This document shows, piece by piece, positions 24,756 through 36,801 of a stretch of 64,000 nucleotides of DNA. The stretch covers positions 3,367,100 through 3,431,099 of the forward strand of contig NC_065554.1 in assembly GCF_022605725.1 (NCBI RefSeq). Direction: 5' to 3'. The notes below the pieces were generated by a model, which was not told the origin of the DNA, did not search any database, and saw nothing but the letters and a program-made list of their open reading frames with translations. Position 1 is the stretch's first letter. Every line of letters starts with the position of its first letter. The stretch is from Anthonomus grandis grandis. Taxonomy: Eukaryota > Arthropoda > Insecta > Coleoptera > Curculionidae. The position numbers and the translations under genes were made by a program.

Positions 24756-25633
24756 ACACAGATAACATCGATTAGACTTTCAGAAAATTGACATACTCGA
24801 GTTGGTTCGTTAGTCAGCTAGACTAGGTCGTGCGTTTCTAAGATTTATGTAAATAATATTAAATTATTAAAACTTTTCACGATTATTTCATTAAATTTTT
24901 CTTAGATTTTTAAGTTTTTGAGTAAATTTGCATTAATATCTCCGCTTAATTATATATGTTACTGCAAATGTGTGATACTTCTTGGCATCTCGATGGCCTA
25001 GGTGCAATACCTCGTATGTACTATGAGCAACATTTGCTGTTATTGTAATAAAACTTCCCTAAATACTCCTGTGACTTTTAAACCTACACCATTTTTAAAA
25101 GAAATTTACAATCATCTTCTATTGTTGAATGGAAAATCTTTAGCTTTAAATTTGAATTATTTAAATTTTTTGAGTAACATACGTGGTATTGCATTTCTGC
25201 GTTTTATTAGTTTTGGTACTTTGGTACGAGATAATTTAAATGATAAAATATTGCTGTGATTTTTTTCATACTTACCCATTTATTTTATTGTTTATTCAAT
25301 TTAGTTTACATTAGGTAACAAATAATGTTTAGATAATATTAAAGGCAAAATGTTTTATTGCGAAACAAAAACAACAAATTAAATCTCATTCTTGCAAATG
25401 AACACAGGTACACTATTGTGAACAAATTATTACAATTAAAACAAATCAAGCCATGTTTTTTAAAATAAACACAAGGAACTAGGTATAATGTAAAATTATG
25501 TATTTTGAATGCAAAAAGGTAAATTATTGTAATTGTATGTTTTTGAAAGTGAAATTAAAATACCATTGCGAAACAAAAAATACATGAAACCTTATTAATA
25601 ATAAATAAAAGTACCTAAAATGTAAATTTTTCA
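24756..25633. other. No recognised gene
   Basis: An 85-aa plus-strand frame at 25002-25259 (MQYLVCTMSNICCYCNKTS...) has four cysteines near its start, but I know no match. The remainder is AT-rich, ending in the 3' flank of the DUF7869-like gene on the minus strand. Confidence 0.35.
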
Positions 25634-25727
25634 CTATTTCTTTTTGGTAGTTTCGTGAGGCAAATCTTTGTAAAACGAATGGTAGTCTGAGTTCATAACT
25701 TTTGTAATTTCGTCAAGATGTTGGTAT

Positions 25728-28606
25728 CAGCGCCGTAGCTACAATGGTTCCACGGGTTCGGTGGAACCAGGCCCGCCACTCTCAAGGGCCCGTAGCCAGC
25801 TAATAAACATAATAATAAATAGATAAACAAAGGATGTAAATTTAAACTAAAACTCAATAATATATTGTGAACTTATATAATCTAACAAACCACATAAAAA
25901 ACATAAAAATCCAAGACTCAGCTAAAATTCTTACATCGATGTGCCTATCCGCAGCCTTTTTTTTTGGTAATTTGTATTAAATTTTTTTATTCGCTCGCTG
26001 TTCCATATTTATTTGTTCCGTTCCACATCTCTTTATTCTAGAATAGTTTTAGCTCTAATGCTAAAAATAATATTTATAGGTAAATTTTCCTACGGACAAA
26101 GCTAATTTTGGCGAAGCTTTATCAATCCAAGAGAAAAGATTTATTATTGATAACGAACCTTGTCGTCCACGAAGACCATTTCCCAAAGATACAAACAATA
26201 TAAGTTTTTCCTCATTTTATTATTCAGAAATATCTAAATCTGGCATTAAAACAGAAAGATGGTGGCTATGTTATTCACTGAAACTAAATAAATGTTACTG
26301 TCAACCATGTTGGTTATTCTGTAACTTATAAAAACCCGATCAATTGATTTATGGTTTTAGTGACTGGAATCACTTAAACCGTATCATAAAAAGACACGAA
26401 GCCAATGATGAGCATAATAATTGTTGTGCTATTTTTGATAAATGGAAAAATAATAAAACAATAGACAAAGCCCAAGAAGATTTGTTTCGTCAGGAGATTA
26501 ATAAATGGAGGCAAATACTAGAGCGAATTATTGATCTAACTCTTACTTTAGCGACAACAAATATGCCATTTCGAGGTACAAATGAAAACTTAAATTCAAG
26601 CAATCCAGGAGTGTTTTTGTCCATTATAAAGTTGCTTTCTAGGTATGATCAAGTTTTAAAAAACTTATTAGAGAATCATTCGAAAATGTCAACTACATAT
26701 TTAAGTCCGCAAATACAAAATGAAAAAATAAATATATTAGGAAAAGCTGTTAAAAATGAAATAAAAAAATCTATAGAGTCGGCTCCTTTTTTTTCAATAA
26801 TTATAGATACTACCCAGGATATATCTAAAATTGATCAGCTTAGTCTTATTTTTCGATATGTTTCTGTTGAATATGATCAAAATAAGAAGTTAGTAGATAT
26901 TGTTATTAAAGAGTCATTTATGGGTTTTATTCCAATTGAAAATCAGACATCGGAAAATCTTACCAATGAAATTATAAATGCAATTAATGAAATTAGCAAC
27001 TTAAAGAAATTGCGTGGTCAAGGTTACGATGGTGCCGCAAATATGAGCGGTATGTATAACGGGGTTCAATCTAGAATTTTAAAAGTGGCGAAAAATGCTC
27101 CTTTTGTACACTGTACTGCGCATAATGTTAATTTGGTTTTGAACGATTCTGTAAATAATGTAGAAAAAATTAGAAATTTTTTTGATTTAGTGCAAAGCTT
27201 GTATGTTTTTTTTGCCCACAGTATTAAAAGATGGGCGTTGCTTGAGTCATGTAAGAGCGAGTCGAATATAAAGCTTAAAAAAACTATCAGCAACCCGTTG
27301 GTCTTCACAAAATGATGCTATAAAAGCCTTAAGATTTAGGTATGTTGATGCTCTTAAGGCCTTGTCAAAAATTATTTTAACATCAAATAATAAAACTGAA
27401 ATTGACGACTCTAAAGGATATAAAACTACATTGCAAAACTTTTAAACAGTATTTCTAATTATTTTGCAATCTAGAATTTTAAATAGCATAGACGCAGCAT
27501 CAAAACTTTTATAAAAATGAGCAGCAAGATATACAAAAATCGAGTAAACTCCTAAAAAACGTTACAAATGACATATCTAATCTTCGAAATGAGTTTCTAA
27601 ATGTAAAAGAAGAAGCTCAAGCCACGGCGAGTAAATGGGGTATAAGTCCAGAGTTTGGCCAAAAACGAATTTCTAAACGTAGACGTTTTTTTGATGAATC
27701 TGCAAATGACTTTGTTTTTCAAACTGCGGAAGATATCTTTAGAGTTCAAATTTTTTATAAAACGCTGGATATTATTATTAGTCAGTTACAATGTAGAACA
27801 GTTAGTTTACAACAAATATCTACTAACTTCAATATTTTGGATACAGAAGTTCTATAAAATTCTAGTGACACAGTACTATACCAAATGGCTGAAAATATTC
27901 GTGAAATATATCAAGATGATATATCAGATATACTTTCTAATTAATTATTAGCATTTCGAACATGTTTTTCTGAAGAACTTATATATATATTAGGTCAGTT
28001 AAAGATTTGCTTAAATTTATCCTGGTTGACAATTATTCGTCTAGTAGTAGCTTTACTGAAATAATAACATTATGCTTCCTATATCTGACAATTCCTGTAA
28101 CGGTTGCATCGGCAGAACGATCGTTCTTAAAATTAAAGTTAATCAAAACATATTTAAGGAATTCGATGAATCAAAATCGATTATCCTCTTTGGCAGTGCT
28201 GTCCATTGAAAATAAAGTTGCTCGCTCTATAGATTTAAAGGAAATTATTAAATCATTTGCGACTGCTAAATTTCGAAAAGTAACTTTTTAATGGGTGTAT
28301 TTCTTCTATATTAACTTTGTATTTGTATCCTTTTGTAAATGTTTTTTATAATTATGTACATATGTTTTTAATATTTTTATATTTTTTTTATATTAAAAAT
28401 ACTAATAACTACTGTTATTATGAAATAACTACTGTTATTAGTATTTTTGTCTTAATATTAATTTCATAAAAGTTTAGTTAACATGTTAACAAGTTTAGTT
28501 AATTTATTAAGCCGTCGATTTAGGGAGAGACGAAGGTTAGTATCTCTTTAGGGGCGCGCGGATATAGTCTCGAACCCAGGCCCGTTATGTTGTTGCTACG
28601 GCGCTG
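25728..28606 (+). mobile_element. hAT DNA transposon, complete ends
   Basis: Terminal inverted repeats CAGCGCCGTAGCTACA (left) and CAGCGCCGTAGCAACA (right, reverse complement) bound 2879 bp. They are flanked by perfect 8-bp direct repeats GTTGGTAT at 25720-25727 and 28607-28614. Eight-base duplications and CAG-starting repeats are hallmarks of hAT elements. It landed within the last part of a DUF7869-like coding sequence: removing it and one repeat restores that reading frame. It carries one broken transposase gene. Confidence 0.92.
26079..28291 (+). pseudogene. hAT transposase (zf-TTF/DUF4371/Dimer_Tnp_hAT), broken
   Basis: Domains in order: a TTF-type zinc region (TERWWLCYSLKLNKCYCQPCW, 26255-26320), DUF4371 and the RNase H core in the 26344-27315 frame, then the C-terminal hAT dimerisation domain at 28007-28291. 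The core shows FFSIIIDTTQDISKIDQLS, GQGYDGAANMSG and HCTAHNVNLVLN. The C-terminal domain shows LTIPVTVASAERSFLKLK and NRLSSLAVLSIE. A stop lies near 26330, and a frameshift near 27295 interrupts the conserved TRWSSQNDAIKAL. Further stops lie between 27440 and 27960. The first core Asp (IIIDTT) is kept. No clear start codon remains, so the 5' end is lost or spliced. The element cannot make its own transposase. Confidence 0.85.
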
Positions 28607-30790
28607 GTTGGTATTTTCCATACGATATTTTGGGCTTGCATGTATACAGGTCTTTGTACTGAATTACCTTGGGTATATTTTTGCCTTTTCTCAATGGTGC
28701 ATATTCACTGTCAAAGTCAGTTTTGACGTAAATTACACCTGTCGGTGTATATTTTATTACTCGTATGTCAGCAACTTTCGACCCTACAGGTCTTAAAGAC
28801 TGATACCATTGCACTGCAGGATCACTATAGTCTTTAAAAAAATCATAATGTAGGTACTTAGTGTCAAGAGGAAAAGGTTTTTGACGAGCTTGACGGGTAA
28901 TAGAAACGTTTTCCTGGCAGATATATTTCACGCTTTTTAAGACGCCGTTCGATTAAACTATGAACGGTGTCGCACTCCATCTGCGTGTGCCCTTTAACTA
29001 AATATTTCTGCTCAATAGTTATTATGTTGTTACTAACGGAGTATCCTAGCAGAGCATTAGCAAGAACGCTATTGCGATTTTGATAACCGCAACCAGCACT
29101 GTAAACTATTATTGGTATTTTTGAATGTTTAAACTGCGTTTGCAAGTAGTCTATAATAAAGCTTGCAAACACTGGAGCATCCACTTTTCGTTCACCCTCG
29201 TGCCACCAATAATTAGTTGACTGGTGTGTAGTCAGGTTGTAAATAGTAAAATTATATACCCTGAGTTTTTGTTTGTAGTAAGGCGTGGAAGCAAATATCC
29301 TTGGGCATAATTGCACTGCCTGCAGGTCCATTGCCAATACATGGCAGTGACGTTTAGCACCATTTTCCTTATCTGCTTGCTTTTCCATTCTTGCTCTGTC
29401 TTTATTTGCAATGTGTGTTTTATATTCTTGCTGATTTAGATTGCCGGACTCAAAGCTACAACATACGTCGCATTGATCTTTCCTTGGCTGAAATATTCCA
29501 ATATTTTTTTGTTTAAGTACCTTATCAAAAACGCAACTGCTAAGAGGTTTTTCTTCGCAGCATGACACATACCTTTTATACAAGTCCGCTTTGTTTTTTA
29601 CAAAATTATCTTCTAGGAACAGTTTCTTCGAATCCGATCTACAATAATGGGAAGGCAACTTCGGTAGTTGCTCTAACCAGACCTTCAAAAATTTTTTTCT
29701 CTCACTTATCTTAGGAACTCTGTTTTTACTCCGCTTTGAAAGGACTTCTTCTCTTGCTTTGACCATTCCATGATTCCCTAATCTACACCATTCTCTTACG
29801 CTCCACTCTCCAATACATAATGTATTTAGGAACATTTTTTTGCACACGCGGTATTTTTTATTTTCAAATTTAAGAAAATAAAAAGTGGTTTGTGACTTCC
29901 GCGTTTCTTTATTTTCCGTTTTTCTTCTTTTTGGCTCGGTCTTTTCGATGTTATTAATTATAAATATTTTCTTCTAGTCCCACAATAAGTTTTTCCAGAG
30001 TTTTTTAAAAATATGCATTCTCTCATCTTCTGTGATTTTGTCGCATTCATAGATTTTACTCTTACCATGTTTTCCAGTACACCTTTTTTTAACCTGTCTT
30101 TTATTGCGCATTTTATCATTTTTCCAATTCTTATTTTTCCTTGTAAATCCTAAGTAATTTTCCCCCTTCATGCGTTTGATTTTATTCTTGTTTCGTTTCC
30201 ACTCATTTCGATCTACACATTTTCTTTTAGAGCTCGTCCTTTTCTCATTATGTTCTTCATGCAAATTGTCTTCTATAACTTCTTCCTCAGGAAATTCATC
30301 CATATTTTCTTTCTCTTCTGCATCCATACTTTCTTCCTCTTCTTCATCCATGATTTCTTTCTCTTTTTCATCCATATTTTCTTCATCCTCTTCTGCAGTT
30401 TCTTCACTTTCAAGTTGGAAATTTGGGTCGCGAATTTCTTCTAGTGCTTGAATCTGATCCTCCAACTCAACGCTGCCGTTTTTTTCTTTCTTTTAAGGCA
30501 ACTGAGGGTCTGGTAGTTGAGATTGTACATTCTTCGTTAACGGGGATGTCCAAAGTTCATATTTGATTGAAGAACGTATCGTCGGCCAAACCTTCATTTC
30601 CACTAGCTGATGCCACTTCATTATTTTGCCAATAACTGCTAAGCTCAGTCACTATACCGTCATCAACAACATCATAAATTTTACAAGCTTGAGCTAATAA
30701 CGTTTTATTTATGCAATTAAAAAGTTGTTTAGAAATAGTTTGCCAGTGTACGGGAGGCTTTAACGTTAAATAACGTTTTTCCTTGTTCAA

Positions 30791-31213
30791 CGTTTTGACC
30801 TAAACTTACTACATTATAATACGTAGATATATGTCTATTTTTAATCTACCTATTTAAAATTTATTATGATTCTTTTAAGATCTTTGATTGACATAAAGAC
30901 ATAAAGTAAAGAATTTCGAAGAATTTGAGCAAGAGTACCTAAAATATAAATAGGCTTTAACGTAAAAAAAACATAAACTTAAAAGCTTTAGGCAAAAATT
31001 GTGCTATTTATAATATGTTATCTAGTCAGATATTAGCTGAAATGATAATAATTAATGATTTAATATTGGCAGAAAATAAATAACGAACTTTCTTAACTGA
31101 TTTGCTGACTTTATTTTACAAACTAATCAACTCTGCTTAGTCACCAAGCTATTCTGCTCGCCATACATTGATACATTATAAGTCTTAAAAAAATGCCCTC
31201 TAACAAACAAAAA
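30791..31213. other. No gene seen; AT-rich spacer
   Basis: Lies between the DUF7869-like gene and the MULE gene, both on the minus strand. No inverted repeat marking an element end was found. Confidence 0.5.
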
Positions 31214-34200
31214 TTACTGATTATTAATATTATATAACATTTGTAATGCTAAAGTATCTGACTCTTCAGACAATGGCTTTGTTAATTCATGCTTTTTCTT
31301 GGCAACTTTTTTTGTTGAGAACAGGCGTCTTTGTGCAACAATTTTTTTATTAGCAGGAACATTTTTTCTGCCGTGTGAACCACTAGGAGCCGGAGTAATT
31401 GTCTCAGAAAACTGCTTGCTTTTCATGACTTCTAGGGTAGGTATTATTGGATTAGTTAACTTCCTCGTTGCCTCTAGCTCCTCAAATGTGCAAATCTTTT
31501 CATTTAACTGGCTCAATAATTGTTCCAAATATTTCTTTTTTTCTTCTTCAAAGTTTTTTTGTTCTTGCCTTTGTGAAGTGATTGTACTTACAAGGACTGA
31601 CGATTCGTTCTCGGTATCGATATACAGGTCTTCTACAAAATAATATATTTTTCGTTTTTCATACTTTCTTGAAAACTCTGTATATTTAATAATATAATGT
31701 GGAGACCCTACAAGTTTTACATTTACCATTTTCTTCTACAGGGTGGCCCAAAAAAATTAAAGGTAGAGGAAAAATATAAATAAAATAATCACCTTTTATA
31801 AAGCACCATTCACCAAGATCATGTAATAAACCAAACCTAAAAATATTGTGTAATTAGTATTACCTTCATTAAAACGCTATAACTTGACAGCATATTTTCT
31901 GTTATAAAATAAAAATATTTATTTAAATATGTAGATATTTAAAAAAATGTTCTACCATACTAACCTACTGGTGGTGCTTCCATTCGTGTTGATATAGATT
32001 GTGGTTGTTCTTTAGTTAAGTGTATATGTTTACACACGTTCCATTTGATAGTAGAATCAAGGCAGGTGCAGGAATACTGATGCAAGCAGCTGGAACACTC
32101 ACTGCATGTTAATTTGCATGAACAGTCCGATTTTAATTTCTCAATAAAATAGATTTCATTTGATCAAGACGATGGGACCATCCATCCTTCTTCACTTGAT
32201 ATCACATTATTTAGGTCTAGTGATTCACTATTTTTGGGTCTGTTTCTCAGATTATTTAATTTTGTAGAGACTTTACCTTTGTGAATGATAATTAAACGCT
32301 CAAAAATTTTGTCTCTTACAAATTTCATGACAGCTCCTATTGCTTTATCTAATCTTTTAACAAATTTTCCATTTAAATAAATGTGTTGTATTGTACGGTG
32401 CATCCGCTCAATATGCATATTTGTGTTAAGTCCTGAATTAATTCTGTAACAATATGCCCACTGTTCCACTTTTAGGAGATAATGTAACTCAAAATATTTT
32501 GCAAATTCTAAAATATCTAGATCCTTTTTGCAATATGTCAGAAATTCATTTACTAATTTAGTAAATGCATTGACATCCCGTTCTTGTAGCAATACCCGTA
32601 GCATTTGATAAACTTGAACCTGAGAAATAAAATATTTGTATATAATTTTTTTCAAGATAAATTACACATCTACCTACTTTTTTCTCTTTGCCATTTACTT
32701 TTTCTATGTTCTTCCTCCAGGCCCTGTCAACATGCCATGTGCAATATAATCTAAAACAAATTTATAATTATATATAACATTATAGGCTCTTCCTAAGGAC
32801 TTACCTATATTGAGCTGGCAGCATTACTCATACTCAAGCATTATAATAGCTTTCTGCCATATTGGACATGAATGTTTTTTCTTTTCAGTTTTTTAAAAAT
32901 CCTCTCTTCCACACATGAAAAAAATACTTGCATAACCTCTGAATCACTGCGATTCGAAATTAAAAAAGCACATGGGTACCCTTCTCGCAAGTCATCAATG
33001 ACGAGGATAGTATGTAATTCAAAACCATATCCGTTCATTCCATGAGTGCCATCAATACAGATACAATCTTCACCAAATCTTAACAACAGTTCCTTTTGAC
33101 CCTCAGTCATTATGATTAACATGAAGTCCTCCTTCTTTAGTATGGGTCATTCATCACTCAAAGTTTCCTGGGGTTTATAAAATAAAACAGTATTGGTATC
33201 CTCCATTTCTTTTACCCATGCTTCAATACTGATAGCATCATTTGTATGTCGGACTGATGAACTGTTCAGGTTAAAACATTGTTCTATGTTAAACAAGTCC
33301 TGTTTTGTTAGTAAATGAAGCCTTTCTAGATGAGAATCAGTGAATCCCTTACATCATCCAAAATAGTTTGGAAAGGGATTTTTGCAGCAATCTTGGTGGC
33401 TATGTCACTCGGACAAAAAAAGATGCCCTAAATCTTGACCATGCCCAATGTGAGTTTTGCAGTATCGTACAACACATCCATTATTTTTTTAAACTGTGCT
33501 TATCAAAGCAGGACAGTAGCCTCCTATTTTATTGCTGCCTTGTATTTTTAACTTTCGACTCTTTGTTCCTCTTGACCTAAATTCTCCTGATCTATGGCAC
33601 TTGTAAATTATGTTTGTCTTAGTCACTCCATATCTCTTGATAAAAGAAGAACATGTACTTTTTTCAATCTCATATTTCCATGACTGAAAATCAGCCATTG
33701 ATTCAAAGTTCAAAATTTCACACTCAATATGTATAAAATGTTGGGTTCTATAGTATCCAATAATATTTTGCCTTTGTGGGCCTGTGTAATCACATAAAAC
33801 ACATTTCAATTTATTAGCAGTTTTGTGTTTTTTTATGCGTGATAACATTTTTTAATGTTTCAAACTCCTCTAGGCAATATGGACATTTATATTTTTTTTT
33901 TCTTAAAGGTGCCAATGTATTTAATATATTTGTAAAAAATATAGCACTTATTCAGAAGCTGAAATTATCTTTTGATATCATAAAAACTTACCAGGGTGTT
34001 TTGTTTTTAAATAGCGTCTTAGGTTACCAAAGTTGGTAAAGTTTTTATTGCAGGCGGAGCATTGCACCATAGATTTATTCTGTTTTACTTTAGGAGCCAG
34101 TTCCTCTAGTTTATCTAAAATACGAGAACATCTGGTTATTATTTCTATCTTGATTATTACTTTGTTTCCAAAATTTTCAGAACATTTAAAAAAGTCATTA

Positions 34201-34283
34201 CCTGGATGTTTCTTCTTTACATGCAGACGTAAGTTCGAAGTCTTCGAAAACTGAAGATTACAGTCTCCACAAAACACTACCAT
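31214..34283 (-). pseudogene. MULE transposase gene with C2H2 and SWIM zinc fingers, intron-bearing, decayed
   Basis: Read from 34283: C2H2-like fingers (CGDCNLQFSKTSNLRLHVKKKH; CSACNKNFTNFGNLRRYLKTKH), a linker at 33489-33848, CVVRYCKTHIGHGQDL near 33460, and HLERLHLLTKQDLFNIEQ. The MULE core at 32841-33122 has EDCICIDGTHGMNGYGFEL (first Asp). Then comes FMSNMAESYYNA, where family members have FMSD, and after an intron LYCTWHVDRAWRKNIEKVNGK. 32164-32655 follows, then a SWIM finger CTCLDSTIKWNVCKH (32026-32072). The frame 31214-31729, with PANKKIVAQRRLFSTKK, resembles the family's C-terminus. Introns with GTAAG or GTAG donors and YAG acceptors remain (near 32640-32695 and 32762-32807), so this is not a processed copy. 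TGA stops, a frameshift in a poly-A run near 32880 and the second Asp changed to Asn make it inactive. Confidence 0.72.
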
Positions 34284-34588
34284 TTTAGGTAAAGTTAGCT
34301 AAATATTCTTCAAAGTATTTTTAGTCTTTTATAAGTATAAATAAGCACAAAACAAAGGATGGATCAATATAAAACATAAAACACACCAAAACTTTTAGAG
34401 ACAGGAGTCAAAAGTAATCACAAAGTAATCTACGATGTACGTGCACAAGTTCACAGCTTTTGCATCGAAAACTTGGTAGGTTCCCTAGATCCTTGTCATC
34501 AAACGACGACGACGATCAAAAGACGAGGACCAATCAAAACACGGAATTAACTTGGGATTTAGCCTCTTGTCCTAGTAGTGGTCATTTA
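34284..34588. other. No gene seen; flank between MULE gene and Harbinger
   Basis: 5' flank of the MULE gene, with a small ACGACGACGATC stretch near 34504-34516. It ends at the Harbinger target site TTA (34586-34588). Confidence 0.5.
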
Positions 34589-34637
34589 AGGGGGGTTTAC
34601 ACGATACCAGTGACTTGAACAAGTTACTTGAATCCAG
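34589..34637 (+). repeat. Harbinger left terminal inverted repeat
   Basis: Matches the right end (40082-40130) with only a few mismatches over 49 bases; both contain CCAGTGACTTGAACAAGTTACT. A degenerate internal copy (TGATGCCAGTCATTTGATCA) lies at about 34678-34697, a likely extra transposase-binding site. Confidence 0.93.
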
Positions 34638-34774
34638 TACCAAAAGCAAGTGCTTTGGAAGATAGTTCTTGTCTACATGATGCCAGTCATTTGATCAAGT
34701 AACTTGCATAAAATCCATTTTATCAAGTTTTTGTAGTGTAAGTTACAGGCGAGAATTAAAAACGTTAAATTTAA

Positions 34775-36801
34775 ATGATGAGTGCGAAGCAGAAGGAATA
34801 TGTTTTACTTAAAAGAAGCTTAATATTAGGTGTTAAAGTACTGATAAAGGAGTTAATTGACATTGTTCAGAGTGAATTAACAACAAATCCCAAGAAAAGA
34901 ATTTGGGTTAGAAAATGGCTGGCAAGGAGAAGCACGCATGGTGCATCTAACATGCTTTTAAAGGAACTTGCCATCGAAGACGTTCGAGAATACAGAAACT
35001 GTATGAGAATGTCTCCTGCTTCCTTTGACGTTCTTCTGAAAAAAATATCGCCAGCTATACAGCGATCTGACACCACAATGAGAATGGCTTTACCTGCCAG
35101 AACAAAATTAGAAATTACTCTGTCATATTTAGCTACTGGAAATAGTTACCGAAATTTGCAGCAGCAATTCCGTGTTTCCCGGCCTGCAATTTCCAAGTTT
35201 ATTCCAGAAGTATGCGATGCCATATACGATGCATTGGAGGATTTTATACAGGTAAATAATGTCGTATTCCTTTTTTTATAAAATTAAAATCATAGTTTTC
35301 AACAGTAAAAAAATAATTATTCATATATCATATTATTCAATTAAACTTAAAATAACACATTATTCTTTAAACTGAAATCTAAATATTAAGTATGAATGAA
35401 AATAAAGTATATGATTCTAACCCCAATTATCAGTATCTAGATCAAAAGCGGATCTATATGCTTCGAAAAGAATATTGCTTGTATTGTTATCTGCCGGTGG
35501 TAGGGATGTGTTGGGTGATTCTGGAGAAATCAAGGATTCAAGAATAAATGCACTGGTGCATCTGGAAGAACCTAATGAGGTGCTTGTACCTTCTATATTT
35601 GACACTCTGGAACGAGTCAAAATTTGCTGAATTTCAGCTTGAGCCGTGACGGCCGCTAAAAGGGGCAACTTATTTAATTGTGCAGCTACGCTCTTTCCGA
35701 AAATATCGAATTCATTTTCAGATGATTCCGTAGATTGTAGATCTCGAATAGACGTCGTTAAAGAATTTAAGTCTTTGATGCAACCAGCAACTTCTTTAAT
35801 CTTGGACTTCGCTGCCTTATGGCGTTTTGGAGTAGGTTCATTAATAGCTCCACTAACATTCGCTTTTATTACCTCTGCTGCTAATGGTACTTCTTCGTGT
35901 GTTGCCTCTTCAACTTCATCTTCTACTTGTAATGTATTCGATCCATTATATGTTTCTGAAGCCTAGAAAATATCTCATATTCACACATTTGGCATAATAA
36001 AAAATTATTTAGTATTTTTTATTTTAGGTACCAAAAAGTAACAAAGAATGGAAAGCTATCGAAAGTGATTTCAACCATAGATGGAATTTTCCAGGATGTT
36101 ATGGTGCCATTGATGGAAAACACATACTTATTCGAGCTCCTGAGAATTGTGGCAGTAACTTTTTCAACTATAAGGGACAAAACAGTATTATTTTGATGGC
36201 AATTGTAGACGGAAATTACAATTTTATATACGTTGATGTTGGCTACAATGGAAGAGCCTTAGATGGAGGAGTTTTTGCGCAGTGTTCTATTTTTGCTGCT
36301 TTAGAAAACAATATATTACCGGATGGTGGATTTCTTGTTGGAGACGACGCTTTTCCGTTAAAGCATTATTTACTTAAACCATATTCAAAGAATGCACATA
36401 CTGTTGATGAAAAAATCTTCAATTATAGATTGTCTCGTGCAAGAAGAATTGTGGAAAATGGTTTTGGTATTTTAGTGTCTAGATTTCGAGTTTTTGAGAA
36501 ACCCATAGCTTGTGGACTATCATCAGTGGATAAAATAGTCAGAACATGTTGTGCCCTACATAACTGGCTTAGATGCACTACTGTAAATGAATATTTGCCA
36601 AAGGGATCCGTTGACGAAGAAGATATCGATCAAGGTAGAATTATTCTTGGAAGTTGGAGGTCAGAAGTAGCTGGTTTGCCATCAGTTTCACGTATAGGAA
36701 GTAATCATTCTTCACAATTTGCAAGAAATTTAAGGGATAAATATAAACACTATTTTATGACTACAGGGGCCGTTTCATGGCAGGAACGAATGATTTTTTA
36801 A
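34775..36801 (+). CDS. HARBI1-like DDE transposase of the Harbinger element
   Basis: Cuts and rejoins element DNA. Exon 1 is 34775-35251, ending in frame at CAG before GTAAAT; the intron is 35252-36027, ending TTTTATTTTAG; exon 2 is 36028-36801, for 416 aa in all. The N-terminal half (residues about 60-155) has the helix-turn-helix-like region typical of the family (LSYLATGNSYRNLQQQF, VSRPAISKFIPEV). Exon 2 holds the DDE_4 catalytic domain: Asp188 in GCYGAIDGKH, Asp265 in LVGDDAFPLKH and Glu302 in RRIVENGFGIL. HARBI1-family proteins are usually 350-450 aa, so this is full length. The start at 34775 is the first ATG of the open frame (two adjacent ATGs). The intron contains exon 2 of the MADF gene on the other strand. 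An intact gene is likely. Confidence 0.92.

Larger units (their letters stand above)
25634..30790 (-). pseudogene. DUF7869-like multicopy gene, copy 1, split by a hAT element
   Basis: An uncharacterised protein family, recognised from its motifs. In order: a probable N-terminus at 30557-30790; an acidic segment with repeated MDEEE units and the box KKRCTGKHGKSKIYECD at 29974-30465; then the core at 28864-29847. The core has a CDVCC cysteine group (residues 126-130), VLAMDLQAVQL (Asp 174), IVYSAGCGYQNRN (250s) and KGHTQMECDTVHSLIE (286-300). The C-terminus follows at 28607-28931 and resumes at 25727-25634 beyond the hAT insertion, ending FYKDLPHETTKKK. Breaks are one in-frame TAG (29974-29976), a frameshift near 28900 and the insertion. 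Copy 2 at 54865-57088 has YSDQCGGQNRN where this one has YSAGCGYQNRN. An RNase H-like (transposase or nuclease) role is inference. No terminal repeats were found. Confidence 0.65.

Noticed and set aside
25002..25259. 85-aa frame with four cysteines near its N-terminus
   Set aside because: No recognisable finger spacing, no neighbours and AT-rich composition; not reported as a gene.
30170..30451. Ser/Phe-rich open frames on the plus strand
   Set aside because: They are the antisense image of the acidic, Glu/Asp/Met-rich segment of the minus-strand DUF7869-like gene; composition explains them fully.
25000..31213. Terminal inverted repeats around DUF7869 copy 1
   Set aside because: Compared flanks at about 25.0-25.6 and 30.8-31.2 kb by eye; no convincing inverted match, so not called a transposon.
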